The notes: generated from the sequence alone by a model not told the origin. A stretch of DNA of 34,446 nucleotides from Xanthobacteraceae bacterium (GCA_024508855.1 JANINJ010000052.1:1-34446), one strand, 5' to 3'. Shown: positions 15,544 to 24,004, numbered from the stretch's first letter. Translations and numbers: made by a program.

Positions 15544-16556
15544 ATGTACGCGCTGCTGCAACGGGAGTGCTTCTCACGCTGCTGATGGCGGCCGGCGTTG
15601 CCCGCGCCGTCGACAAGATCGCACCTGCCTATGCGCCGATTCCGATACCATTGAAGATCGAGCAGGTGCCGGGCAAGCCGATTTATTACAGCGTTGGCAA
15701 TCCGGGTATCCCCGGGAAGGACAACGAAGGCAATACATCGAACGCCGGTTTCGTCGTCACCTCCGACGGCGTCGTCGTGTTCGATGCGCTGGGCACGCCG
15801 AGCCTCGGCTGGGCATTGCTGCAGGAGATCCGGAAGATCACCGACAAGCCGGTGCGTTACGTGATCGCCAGTCACTATCATGCGGACCACATCTACGGAC
15901 TGCAGGCGTTCAAGGATCATACCGCAGCGGTCATCGTCGCGCAGGAGCGCGCCTCCGAATACAAGGAAAACGAGGAGACTGCCGACGAGAAGGCGGATCA
16001 GCGGCTCGATCAGCGCCGCGGCGTGCTGTTTCCATGGGTCGATGACAAGACCCGCGTGGTGCCGCCGGATATCACGTTCAAGGAACGCATGACCATCGTG
16101 CTCGGCGACCGGCGGTTGACGTTGCTGTTTGCGGGTCCGGCGCATTCGTCCAGCGACATGATGATGATGGTCGAGCCCGACGGTGTGCTGTTCGCCGGCG
16201 ACATCGTGCAGAACAGCCGCATTCCCTTCATGAACAGTGATGACGTGTCGACGACGCACTGGCTCGATGCGCTCGCGGAAGTCGGCAAGCTGCAGCCGAA
16301 ATTCATCATTCCCGGTCACGGCAAGCCATCGACGGAAGCGGACAAGGCAATCGCCTTCACACGCGATTACATTCAATATGTCCGCAACGCGATGTCGGGC
16401 GCCGTGCAGAACTGGACCGATTTCGACGCGGCCTACGCGCAGACCGACTGGTCGAAGTACAAGGACATGCCGGCTTTCGCGAACAACAATCGCGGCAACG
16501 CCTATCGAATTTATCTGGAACTGGAACAGTCGCAGTTCAAGCAAGACAAGCCTTGA
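15540..16556 (+). CDS. soxH: SoxH-like periplasmic metallo-hydrolase (MBL fold)
   Basis: 338 residues from GTG 15540, which overlaps the soxR stop as GTGA and has GGAG eight nt upstream; a TTG at 15525 is less likely. Residues 1 to about 23 form a signal peptide (ATGVLLTLLMAAGVARA). The metal motif is SHYHADH (His112, His114, Asp116, His117), followed by AHSSSDMMMMV, LFAGDIV and the late PGHG. This fits the SoxH / quinoprotein-relay zinc hydrolase family. SoxH is found in many Sox clusters, is not essential for thiosulfate oxidation in Paracoccus, and has no settled substrate. Coupling to the repressor gene suggests that the two are made together. Confidence 0.88.
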   Translation: MNVRAAATGVLLTLLMAAGVARAVDKIAPAYAPIPIPLKIEQVPGKPIYYSVGNPGIPGKDNEGNTSNAGFVVTSDGVVVFDALGTPSLGWALLQEIRKITDKPVRYVIASHYHADHIYGLQAFKDHTAAVIVAQERASEYKENEETADEKADQRLDQRRGVLFPWVDDKTRVVPPDITFKERMTIVLGDRRLTLLFAGPAHSSSDMMMMVEPDGVLFAGDIVQNSRIPFMNSDDVSTTHWLDALAEVGKLQPKFIIPGHGKPSTEADKAIAFTRDYIQYVRNAMSGAVQNWTDFDAAYAQTDWSKYKDMPAFANNNRGNAYRIYLELEQSQFKQDKP

Positions 16557-16624
16557 CGTTCAAACCGGCCTTTGCCGATACTAGACCTCGCCGCCAAAGA
16601 TAAAAATAAACGCGGGGAAACGTC

Positions 16625-17629
16625 ATGAAAATAAAAGAGTTTACCGAGCGTGTTCCGGGCGGCCTGATGTTGGTACCCCTCATTCTCGGCGCATTGTGCA
16701 AGACCTTCGCGCCGGATGCCGGCAAATATTTCGGTTCCTTCACCAATGGCCTGATTACCGGAACGGTGCCGATTCTGGCCGTCTGGTTCTTCTGTATGGG
16801 AGCCACCATCGATTTGCGTGCCACCGGTGTGGTGCTGCGCAAATCCGGCACGCTGCTGGTCACTAAAATCATCGTGGCCTGGATTGCGACGTTGATCGCC
16901 GCGCGGTTCCTGCCTGAATCCGGCGTGGCCGGCGGACTTTTTGCGGGCCTCTCCGTGCTCGCCATCACCGCTTCGATGGATATGACCAACGGCGGTCTCT
17001 ATGCCGCGGTGATGCAGCAATACGGCAGCAAGGAAGAGGCGAGCGCCTTCGTTCTGATGTCGATTGAGTCAGGTCCGCTGGTCAGTATGCTCATTCTCGG
17101 CGCCGCTGGCGTCGCCGTGTTCGAGCCGCGGTTGTTCGTCGGTGCGGTGTTGCCGTTTCTGATCGGCTTCGCGCTGGGCAATCTCGACACGGATCTGCGC
17201 GAATTCTTCGGCCGCTGTGTTCATCCGTTGATTCCGTTCTTCGGCTTTGCGCTTGGATCGGGCATCGACCTCAACGTCATCTTCAAGACCGGGCTTGCGG
17301 GCATTCTTCTCGGTTTCGGCGTGATCGTCGTCACCGGCATTCCGTTGATTCTGGCGGACAAGTTCATTGGCGGTGGTAACGGTACGGCGGGCATTGCGGC
17401 GTCCAGTACAGCCGGCGCCGCGATCGCCAATCCGACGCTGATCGGCGAGATGATTCCGAGATTCAAACCGGTCGTGCCGGCCGCGACTGCGCTCGTCGCC
17501 ACCGCCTGCCTGGTGACAGCGATTCTGGTGCCCATCCTGACAGCGATGTGGGCGAAACATGCAAATCCCGGCAAGGATTTTGCCGATTTCGATCCGGCCG
17601 AACTGGACCGGACGGAAGCCGCGGAATGA
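16625..17629 (+). CDS. KdgT-family permease
   Basis: 334 residues with about ten hydrophobic segments and the KdgT (PF03812, 2-keto-3-deoxygluconate permease) pattern: the opening [63 protein letters not shown] and [21 protein letters not shown]. Known members import sugar acids by proton symport. GGGGA lies 7 nt before the ATG. It follows soxH by 68 bp in the same direction, and no sugar-acid kinase or aldolase is near. The substrate is therefore open: it could be a keto-acid or, given the neighbours, another small anion. The tail (about 310-334) is hydrophilic and acidic. Confidence 0.85.
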   Translation: MKIKEFTERVPGGLMLVPLILGALCKTFAPDAGKYFGSFTNGLITGTVPILAVWFFCMGATIDLRATGVVLRKSGTLLVTKIIVAWIATLIAARFLPESGVAGGLFAGLSVLAITASMDMTNGGLYAAVMQQYGSKEEASAFVLMSIESGPLVSMLILGAAGVAVFEPRLFVGAVLPFLIGFALGNLDTDLREFFGRCVHPLIPFFGFALGSGIDLNVIFKTGLAGILLGFGVIVVTGIPLILADKFIGGGNGTAGIAASSTAGAAIANPTLIGEMIPRFKPVVPAATALVATACLVTAILVPILTAMWAKHANPGKDFADFDPAELDRTEAAE

Positions 17630-17638
17630 CGGGCAAAA

Positions 17639-18313
17639 ATGGCTGAATACGTCGTCGAATTCGGCAAGGACGGTTCGCAGGTCGAGCCAGACGGACGCTT
17701 GAACGCAGCCGCGTTTCACCGCAATCACGAGGCGATCTGGGCGGTGCTGGGCGGCTTCCTGCAGGGCAAGCACGGCGATGTGTTCGAGGCCGGCAGCGGC
17801 ACCGGGCAGCATACCGTGACTTTCGCGCAGCAAAGCCCGGACATCCAATGGTGGCCGAGCGATTTCAACGAGGCGCATCTGAAAAGTATCGCTGCCTGGC
17901 GCGCACATACGCAGCTTGCCAATGTTCACGCGCCGCGCCGGATCGATTTGTCCGATCCGGCGTGGCCGCTCGCCTTGCAGGCAGGGAATGGCCCACGCGA
18001 CCTGCTCGCGGTATTCTGCGCCAACGTCATCCACATCGCGCCGTGGCCGGTTGCCGAGGGCTTGATTGCGGGTGCCGCCCGCGCGTTGCAGCCGGATGGC
18101 CGGCTGTTTCTGTACGGACCGTTCAAGCGCGACGGCAAGCACACGGCGCTGAGCAACGCCGTGTTCGACACCAGCCTGCGCAATGGCAATCCCGACTGGG
18201 GCGTACGCGACGTGGAGGAGGTCGCTGCTGTCGCCAAACGCGCGGGCCTCTCGCTGAGTGAGATCGTCGACATGCCGGCGAACAATCTCATTATAGTCTT
18301 TGCGCGCACCTGA
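17639..18313 (+). CDS. DUF938 family SAM-dependent methyltransferase-like protein
   Basis: 224 residues. The Rossmann motif I FEAGSGTGQHTVTFAQ (about 49-64) and the acidic WWPSDFNEAHLKSI that follows identify the DUF938 (PF06080) class, related to animal METTL26. Family hallmarks NAAAFHRNHEAIWAVL near the start and FCANVIHIAPWPVAEGLIAGA and LYGPFKRDGKHTALSNAVFD in the middle are all present. The substrate of this family is not known. The start is 9 bp after the kdgT-like stop, so the two are probably cotranscribed. Nothing links it clearly to sulfur oxidation. Confidence 0.88.
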   Translation: MAEYVVEFGKDGSQVEPDGRLNAAAFHRNHEAIWAVLGGFLQGKHGDVFEAGSGTGQHTVTFAQQSPDIQWWPSDFNEAHLKSIAAWRAHTQLANVHAPRRIDLSDPAWPLALQAGNGPRDLLAVFCANVIHIAPWPVAEGLIAGAARALQPDGRLFLYGPFKRDGKHTALSNAVFDTSLRNGNPDWGVRDVEEVAAVAKRAGLSLSEIVDMPANNLIIVFART

Positions 18314-18381
18314 TTGGGCCGAAAGTCTACCCGGGAAGCGCAGGCTGAGCGGCCGTCGATGGTTGTCCGCCGCGCGAAATG

Positions 18382-18413
18382 GGAGCATGGAGAATGCGCA
18401 TTGCAAATGCTCC
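18382..18413 (+). promoter_or_regulatory. Nested inverted repeat in the leader of the nitronate monooxygenase gene
   Basis: GGAGCAT (18382-18388) and ATGCTCC (18407-18413) enclose the 10-bp palindrome AATGCGCATT (18393-18402). The structure ends 24 nt before the start codon at 18438. It could be an operator or an RNA leader hairpin; no T-run follows. Confidence 0.4.
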
Positions 18414-18437
18414 TGCGACACCACATCGAAGGCCGCC

Positions 18438-19403
18438 ATGTCGATCAAAACCGCGCTCACCTCGCTGCTCGATATCGAACACCCGATCCTGCTCGCGCCG
18501 ATGGCGGGCGTTTCCGGTGGCGCGCTGGCGTCCGCGGTAACCAATGCGGGCGGGCTTGGCGTGATCGGTGGCGGTTATGGTGACAGGGATTGGCTCACCG
18601 GCGAATTGCTGAAGGCAGGAAATACCCAGGTCGGCATCGGCTTCATCACCTGGTCGCTGCAGAAGAATCCGGGTCTGCTCGATGTTGCTCTGGCGTATCG
18701 TCCCAAGGCGATGTTCCTGTCGTTCGGCGATATCGACGGCTTCGCGCCACGCATCAGGCAGGCCGAAATTCCTCTGATCGCGCAGGTGCAGACCGTCGCG
18801 CAGGCCCGCAAGGCGGTGGCGGACGGCGCCGATATCATCGTCGCGCAGGGTACCGAGGCGGGCGGCCACGGCGGCGGCCGCGCCACCCTGCCGCTGGTGC
18901 CTGCCATCGTCGATGCGGTCGGCAAACAGGTGCCGGTGATCGCGGCTGGAGGCATTGCCGATGGCCGGGGCCTCGCGGCGGCGCTGATGCTGGGCGCATC
19001 GGGCGTGCTGTGCGGGTCGGTGTTCTATGCCAGCGAGGAATCGCTGGCGCATCCGAAGTCCAAGGAGGCGGCGATCGCCGGCTCCGGCGACAATACCGTG
19101 CGCAGTTCGGTGATCGATGTGGCTCGCGAGATCGACTGGCCTGCGCAGTGGAATATCCGCACGCTGAAGAACACGTTCATCGATCAATGGCACGGCGATC
19201 TCGATGGTTTGCGCCGCAACGTCGCGACGGAAATGCCACGTTACGTGAAAGCGCGCGATGCCGGGGACGTCGATGTTTCGGCGGTGATCGTCGGCGAGGC
19301 GGTCGACCTGATCCGCCGCGACGAGGGCGGAGCGGCGATCGTGCAGCGGATCGTCTCGGAAGCGGAAGTCCATTTGCGCCATGCGCCGCAAATGCTGGGC
19401 TGA
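18438..19403 (+). CDS. Nitronate monooxygenase (2-nitropropane dioxygenase family)
   Basis: 321 residues from ATG 18438 (GAAGG six nt upstream); an ATG 51 nt earlier in frame has poor spacing to its ribosome site. It is a FMN TIM barrel: HPILLAPMAGVSGGALASAVTNAGGLGVIGGG at the phosphate-binding start (only part needed), ADIIVAQGTEAGGHGG with the active-site His, IAAGGIADGRGLAAALMLGASGVLCGS for the second phosphate site. These enzymes oxidise alkyl nitronates, such as propionate 3-nitronate, to carbonyl and nitrite; many homologues have no tested substrate. Cytoplasmic. Separate from the upstream gene by 124 bp with an inverted repeat, so it may have its own promoter. Confidence 0.9.
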   Translation: MSIKTALTSLLDIEHPILLAPMAGVSGGALASAVTNAGGLGVIGGGYGDRDWLTGELLKAGNTQVGIGFITWSLQKNPGLLDVALAYRPKAMFLSFGDIDGFAPRIRQAEIPLIAQVQTVAQARKAVADGADIIVAQGTEAGGHGGGRATLPLVPAIVDAVGKQVPVIAAGGIADGRGLAAALMLGASGVLCGSVFYASEESLAHPKSKEAAIAGSGDNTVRSSVIDVAREIDWPAQWNIRTLKNTFIDQWHGDLDGLRRNVATEMPRYVKARDAGDVDVSAVIVGEAVDLIRRDEGGAAIVQRIVSEAEVHLRHAPQMLG

Positions 19404-19458
19404 TCTTCGCTGGCGGATGTTGATTCTTGCCGCGCGATGACATCATGGTCGCATCATC

Positions 19459-20673
19459 ATGACCGAAGCGACTGTCGACGAAATCACCGATGATGCAAGG
19501 GCCCGCTCGAACGTAGCGCGCCTGGCCGCCGCGCAGGCATTGAACGGTGCGAACTCCGCGGTGATCTTCGCAACCGGCGCGATCGTCGGCGCGACCCTGG
19601 CACCGAGCATGTCGCTCGCCACCGTTCCGCTGTCGGTCTACGTGGTCGGCGTCGCCGCCGGCACGCTGCCGACCGGCGCGATCTCGCGGCGCTATGGCCG
19701 CCGCGTCGCCTTCATCATTGGCACCGGCTGCGGCGCGATCACCGGCGTCCTGGGGGCGACCGCGATCCTGTGGGGATCGTTCAGCCTGTTCTGCGTGGCG
19801 ACGTTCTTCGGCGGGCTCTATGGAGCGGTCGCGCAATCCTATCGCTTCGCCGCGGCCGATGGCGCCAGCGCGGCGTACAGCCCCAAGGCCGTCTCGTGGG
19901 TGATGGCCGGTGGCGTGTTCGCAGGTGTGCTCGGGCCGCAGATGGTGCAGTGGACGATGGATTTCTGGCCGCCTTATCTGTTCGCGGCGAGCTTCGTCAC
20001 TCAAGCGGTGATCGCGCTGATCGCCATGGCCGTGGTGTCCGGCGTCAACGCGCCGCGTCCGGCAGCTGTGACCGCGAGCGGCGGGCGTCCGCTGTTCGTG
20101 ATCGCGCGGCAGCCGCGTTTCATCGCGGCGGCGATCTGCGGCGTCGTTTCCTATTCCATGATGAATCTGGTGATGACCTCGGCGCCGCTTGCGATGAAGA
20201 TCTGCGGCTTGCCGCTGAGCGCTTCAAACGCCGGCATCCAGTGGCACATCGTTGCGATGTACGGTCCGAGCTTTTTCACCGGCACGCTGATCGCGCGGTT
20301 CGGCGCGCCGACCATTGTCGCCGCTGGGCTTCTGCTCGAGGCGTTCGCAGCAACCATCGGGCTGACCGGCGTCACCACGCATCATTTCTGGGCCGGGCTC
20401 GTCGTGCTCGGCGCCGGCTGGAATCTGAGCTTCGTCGGCGCATCGGCGCTGGTGCTGGAAACCCACACGGCGCTGGAGCGCAACAAGGTGCAGGCGTTCA
20501 ACGACTTCATCGTGTTCGGGACGATGACGATCGGTTCGTTCCTGTCCGGGCAGTTGCTGGCGGATTTCGGCTGGTCGGTGGTAAATCTCGTGGTCTATCC
20601 GCCGGTCGTGCTCGGCCTGCTGGCGCTGACCTATTCGGCAATCGCACGTCGTCGCCGGATCGTGGCGCCCTGA
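19459..20673 (+). CDS. MFS transporter
   Basis: 404 residues, about twelve hydrophobic segments. The loop between segments 2 and 3 carries GAISRRYGRRVAFIIG, the major-facilitator signature. A cytoplasmic central loop lies near MAVVSGVNAPRPAAVTASGGR. It resembles the group of MFS proteins of unknown substrate in Rhizobiales that are sometimes annotated YnfM- or NreB-like. It starts 55 bp after the nitronate monooxygenase, with no clear ribosome site, and may be in the same transcript. Direction (uptake or export) cannot be told. Confidence 0.85.
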   Translation: MTEATVDEITDDARARSNVARLAAAQALNGANSAVIFATGAIVGATLAPSMSLATVPLSVYVVGVAAGTLPTGAISRRYGRRVAFIIGTGCGAITGVLGATAILWGSFSLFCVATFFGGLYGAVAQSYRFAAADGASAAYSPKAVSWVMAGGVFAGVLGPQMVQWTMDFWPPYLFAASFVTQAVIALIAMAVVSGVNAPRPAAVTASGGRPLFVIARQPRFIAAAICGVVSYSMMNLVMTSAPLAMKICGLPLSASNAGIQWHIVAMYGPSFFTGTLIARFGAPTIVAAGLLLEAFAATIGLTGVTTHHFWAGLVVLGAGWNLSFVGASALVLETHTALERNKVQAFNDFIVFGTMTIGSFLSGQLLADFGWSVVNLVVYPPVVLGLLALTYSAIARRRRIVAP

Positions 20674-20736
20674 TACCTGCTTGCGCCTCGAATGCCGGAC
20701 GGTAGGCTGGCGCAACGAAACAACAGGGAGAAGCCC

Positions 20737-21099
20737 ATGCCGTCGCGAGCCCGCCTGGACGAATTCATCCGCGTTGTCGAAAGCGGCGACCATGCCGGCG
20801 CTATCGAGCGCTATTACACCGACGATGCCAGCATGCAGGAGAACACCACGCCGCCGCGCGTCGGCCGCGATACGCTGGTGGCCCATGAACGCGGCATTCT
20901 CGCGCGCATGCGGCATGTCTATTCGAAGGCGGTGACGTCGGTGGTGGAGGGCGACCGCGTCGCCATTCACTGGATTTTCGAACTCACCGACGAAACCGGG
21001 AAGGTCCACAGGGTCGACGAAGTCGCGTTGCAGGAATGGCGCGGCGACAGGATTTTCCGCGAGCGGTTTTTCTACCAGCCGGCCAAGCCTGCGTCCTGA
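20737..21099 (+). CDS. NTF2-like/SnoaL-like small protein
   Basis: 120 residues from ATG 20737 with GGGAG seven nt upstream; the longer frame from 20692 has no ribosome site. The sequence has the cone-shaped alpha+beta NTF2/SnoaL pattern: RLDEFIRVVESGDHAGAIERYYTDDASMQEN, VAIHWIFELTDETGKVHRVDEVALQEWRGDRI and RERFFY at the end (quoted in parts). Such proteins are enzymes (isomerases, hydrolases) or binding domains; no specific function can be given. No export signal. It lies between two MFS genes, all in one direction. Confidence 0.78.
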   Translation: MPSRARLDEFIRVVESGDHAGAIERYYTDDASMQENTTPPRVGRDTLVAHERGILARMRHVYSKAVTSVVEGDRVAIHWIFELTDETGKVHRVDEVALQEWRGDRIFRERFFYQPAKPAS

Positions 21100-21188
21100 A
21101 GTGTTGCGGTCATCCTTCGGTTGCCGCCGAACCATCTGTGTGTTTTGCGCGGTTAACATGACCGCGCGCCAATCATCCGCAGGCCTGA

Positions 21189-22415
21189 ATGACCGTCTCC
21201 AGCCCTGACATCGTCGACGAGACGTCGATCCGCTACGCTGGCTGGCGCATCGTCGCCGTCTGTTTCCTGATCGCAACGTTCGGCTGGGGTCTCGGCTTCT
21301 ATGGCCAGAGCGTCTATCTCGCGGAGTTGCGACGCGTGCACGGCTGGCCGTCGTCGTGGATTTCGACGGCGACCACGGCCTTCTATCTGATGGGCGCGCT
21401 GCTGGTGGCCTTCATCAGTGATGCGATGCGGCGGATCGGACCGCGCAACTGCCTGCTCGCCGGTGTCGGCTGCATGGCGGCGGCGACGGCGCTGCTCGGG
21501 CAGATTCAAGCGCCGTGGCAACTCTATGCGGTCAACCTGTTGCTGGCGTGCGGCTGGGCCGGCACCAGCCTCGGCGCCATCACCAATACGCTGGGGATGT
21601 GGTTCGACCGGCGGCGCGGCATGGCGATCAGTCTGGCATTGAACGGGGCCAGTTGCGGCGGCATCGTCGGTGTGCCGTTGCTGGTGGCGGCGATCGGCGG
21701 CTTCGGATTCTCCGGCGCGATGCTCGCGGCGGCGGGCGCCGCGATCGTGTTGCTGGTGCCGATCATCCTGATGTTCGTCGGACAGCCGCCGCGGCACGGC
21801 GGCGTTGCTTCAAGTCAGAACGGCGCGGCCGACGTTTCCGCCTCGCGCATTCGCGCAGCCGCATTCCGCGACACGGCGTTCCTCACCCTCACGATTTCGT
21901 TCGCCCTGGTGCTGTTCGCGCAGGTCGGTTTCATCGTGCACCTGATCTCGTTTCTCGATCCGGTGCTGGGGCGTGAACATGCGGCCATCGCCGTGGCGCT
22001 GCTCACCGCCATGGCAGTGGTCGGGCGGCTGTTGTTCTCGACCGTAATCGATCGCCTTAATCAGCGGCTGGCGTCGTCGCTCTCGTTCGTCAGCCAGGCG
22101 CTGGCGCTGCTAATCCTGATCAACATTCATCACGAGGCGGCGGTGTATTTCGCCTGCGCGCTGTTCGGATTTTCCGTCGGAAACCTGATCACGTTACCAG
22201 CCCTGATCGTGCAGCGCGATTTCGATGCGCGCTCATTCGGCGTGCTGATCAGCCTGATCACGGCCATCACGCAAGTCACTTACGCGTTCGGCCCCGGCAT
22301 TATCGGCGTACTGCGCGATGTTTTCGGTGGCTATACGGTGCCGTTCTATCTCTGCATCATGTTGGAGTTGATCGCAGCGGCGCTGATCATGGTGCGAGGT
22401 CGGATCGTCACCTGA
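21189..22415 (+). CDS. MFS transporter (monocarboxylate/oxalate-formate-like)
   Basis: 408 residues, about twelve hydrophobic segments. The features GWGLGFYGQSVYLAEL, HGWPSSWISTATTAFYLMGA and NTLGMWFDRRRGMAISLALNGASCGGI place it among the MCT/OFA-like MFS proteins that carry organic acids; the RRRGMA stretch is the conserved loop after segment 4-5. It is not closely related to the MFS gene at 19459. Its stop codon directly abuts the stop of the convergent VOC gene, both lying in one 12-bp palindrome. Confidence 0.87.
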   Translation: MTVSSPDIVDETSIRYAGWRIVAVCFLIATFGWGLGFYGQSVYLAELRRVHGWPSSWISTATTAFYLMGALLVAFISDAMRRIGPRNCLLAGVGCMAAATALLGQIQAPWQLYAVNLLLACGWAGTSLGAITNTLGMWFDRRRGMAISLALNGASCGGIVGVPLLVAAIGGFGFSGAMLAAAGAAIVLLVPIILMFVGQPPRHGGVASSQNGAADVSASRIRAAAFRDTAFLTLTISFALVLFAQVGFIVHLISFLDPVLGREHAAIAVALLTAMAVVGRLLFSTVIDRLNQRLASSLSFVSQALALLILINIHHEAAVYFACALFGFSVGNLITLPALIVQRDFDARSFGVLISLITAITQVTYAFGPGIIGVLRDVFGGYTVPFYLCIMLELIAAALIMVRGRIVT

Positions 22416-22421
22416 TCAGGT
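22410..22421. other. Palindrome joining two abutting stop codons
   Basis: ACCTGATCAGGT is symmetric; the MFS gene ends in its TGA (22413-22415) and the convergent VOC gene ends in the next three bases (22416-22418). There is therefore no spacer for a terminator, and the transcripts of the two genes probably overlap. Confidence 0.8.
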
Positions 22422-22913
22422 CACCCGTTGACGCATCAGGTCGTCGAGGTCGAGCCGGCGCGTGAACATCGCCAGCGAACCGTCGGCATTGCGCGGCCAT
22501 GCCGCCTCAGGCCGGTCCCAATAGAGTTCGACGCCGTTCTCATCCGGATCGCGCAGGTAAAGCGCCTCGCTCACGCCATGGTCGCTGGCGCCGTCGAGCG
22601 GAATGCCGGCTTCCTGCACCCGATGCAGGGCATCCGCCAGCGCAGCGCGGGTCGGATAGAGAATGGCGGTGTGAAACAGGCCGGTGGTGCCGGGCGGCGG
22701 CGGTTTGCCGCCCTTGCTCTCCCAGGTATTGAGGCCGATGTGGTGATGGTAGCCGCCGGCGGAGATGAACGCGGCCTGATCGCCGTAGCGTTGCATCAGC
22801 TCGAAACCGAGCACGTCGCGATAGAAGCCCAACGCGCGCTCCAGATCGGCAACCTTGAGATGGACGTGGCCGATGCGAGTGCCGGAAACGACAGGGCGCG
22901 CGGATGAAGTCAT
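22416..22913 (-). CDS. VOC-family protein, catechol-2,3-dioxygenase-like
   Basis: 165 residues from ATG 22913; the open frame upstream to 23543 is an artefact of GC-rich DNA, overlapping a real gene on the same strand in another frame. The two beta-alpha-beta units of the glyoxalase fold are clear: GHVHLKVADLERALGFYRDVLGFEL and LFHTAILYPTRAALADALHRV. The expected metal ligands are His in GHVHL, His in GLFHTAI and Glu in GVELYWDRP; ISAGGYHHHIGLNTW is typical of CatE-like single-unit extradiol dioxygenases. Substrate unknown; no aromatic pathway gene is adjacent. Confidence 0.85.
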   Translation of the reverse strand: MTSSARPVVSGTRIGHVHLKVADLERALGFYRDVLGFELMQRYGDQAAFISAGGYHHHIGLNTWESKGGKPPPPGTTGLFHTAILYPTRAALADALHRVQEAGIPLDGASDHGVSEALYLRDPDENGVELYWDRPEAAWPRNADGSLAMFTRRLDLDDLMRQRVT

Positions 22914-23008
22914 AGGATGTGTCCCACAGATGGATGTTACCAGCCAGCATGTGGGAACAGGTTGCAGGCTTCGCCAGTCCGGCAGCGCCCGGTTCGCTAT
23001 CGCCTTAC

Positions 23009-23368
23009 CTAGTTGCAGGGATGCCGGCGGCCGTCCTGCCCGCGATAGCTTGCGCTGGATTGCTCGCAATAGCCCCGGTTGACGTCGTAATAGGCGTAAG
23101 GCTGCGCGTCGATCCGCCGGATGATCCGGTCCGGCACAGCCAGAACGCCATCGGTCACGAACTCGACCGGTCCGTAATTGTGGTTGTACGAGATCACGAA
23201 CCGGTCGGGGTAACCATAGGCGCGGGCATGGTGGCGATGATGGTAATGATGCGGGCGAAGTTGCAGATCGGCGGCCGCCGCCGATTGAACGAAGGTGCCG
23301 CCCAAGACTACCGATAGCAAGGCTGCCGATAGCAGCATGGCGGTCGCGATACTCAGTCCGGATTTCAT
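23009..23368 (-). CDS. Small secreted His-rich protein of unknown function
   Basis: 119 residues, ATG preceded by GGGAG. Residues 1-33 form a signal peptide ending QSAAAA. The mature protein begins with a His/Tyr-rich run (LRPHHYHHRHHARAYGYP) and then a short domain, DRFVISYNHNYGPVEFVTDGV, RRIDAQPYAYYDVNRGYCEQSS, ending in GRRHPCN with two cysteines that could pair. I do not recognise a named domain. The His cluster could bind metal; this is a guess from composition. It appears monocistronic. Confidence 0.75.
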   Translation of the reverse strand: MKSGLSIATAMLLSAALLSVVLGGTFVQSAAAADLQLRPHHYHHRHHARAYGYPDRFVISYNHNYGPVEFVTDGVLAVPDRIIRRIDAQPYAYYDVNRGYCEQSSASYRGQDGRRHPCN

Positions 23369-23455
23369 GTGCGAACTCCCTGCGGTGACGGATCAAACGG
23401 CAAGATCGCGGCAAAGTTCCGCGATCGGTCGCATGACATGTTCGCGCGGGCCGGC

Positions 23456-24004
23456 TCAGTCCAGCAGTTCGGATTTCTCTCCGGCGGGCAGGTCGAATTC
23501 GAAGGTGTTCAGCGTCATCGACACCATGGTGTAGTAACCGCACAGGCCGATGATCTCGACGATACCGCGTTCGCCGAGCAGCTTCACTGCTTCGTCATAC
23601 AACGGCTTGGTGACGCCATGGCCTTCGTGCAGCGACTTGCTGACGTCATAAATCATCTGCGCCTTCGGATCGTCGAAGGTCGGCGTACGGCGGCAGCGGA
23701 TATCCTCGATGATCTTCGGGTCCATGCCGCCCGCCAGCGCCAATCGCTTATGCGCATACCATTCGTAGTGCGCGGTCCAGTGCCGCGCCGTGACCAGGAT
23801 GGCGATCTCGGACAGCTTCGCCGGGAAGCTGGTGTCGTAACGCAGGAAGGCGCCCAGCCGCGTGGCGTGTCGCGCCATCTCCGGGCTGTTGAGCCACGCC
23901 ATCATCGGTGGCGGCGGGCTGCCGCGCTTGCTGGCGATCGATTCCTCATAGGTCTGCCGTTGATCGTCGCTCATTTCGCCAGGCGAAAGCAGCTTGAGGC
24001 GCAT
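23456..24004 (-). CDS. Carboxymuconolactone decarboxylase/AhpD-family protein
   Basis: 182 residues, AGGA nine nt before the ATG. The AhpD-like helical domain reads KLSEIAILVTARHWTAHYEWYAHKRLALAGG. It lacks the CxxC of true AhpD: the corresponding stretch is HWTAHYEWYAHKRLA, which keeps the His/Glu pattern seen in the CMD-like group. A likely cytoplasmic enzyme or subunit of unknown substrate. It is divergent from the acyl-CoA dehydrogenase at 24189 with a 184-bp gap, and may be related to the same catabolic unit, as CMD-like proteins often lie next to such dehydrogenases. Confidence 0.85.
   Translation of the reverse strand: MRLKLLSPGEMSDDQRQTYEESIASKRGSPPPPMMAWLNSPEMARHATRLGAFLRYDTSFPAKLSEIAILVTARHWTAHYEWYAHKRLALAGGMDPKIIEDIRCRRTPTFDDPKAQMIYDVSKSLHEGHGVTKPLYDEAVKLLGERGIVEIIGLCGYYTMVSMTLNTFEFDLPAGEKSELLD

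Noticed and set aside
15522-16544. 340-codon minus-strand ORF opposite soxH
   Set aside because: The plus-strand frame has a signal peptide, metal motif and coupling to soxR; the antisense frame has none.
17069-18544. 491-codon minus-strand ORF across the KdgT-like and methyltransferase genes
   Set aside because: It crosses two clear plus-strand genes and gives low-complexity Arg/His-rich protein.
22914-23543. N-terminal extension of the VOC gene to 23543
   Set aside because: The extra part overlaps the His-rich protein gene on the same strand in a different frame and has no family similarity; the VOC domain begins right after ATG 22913.
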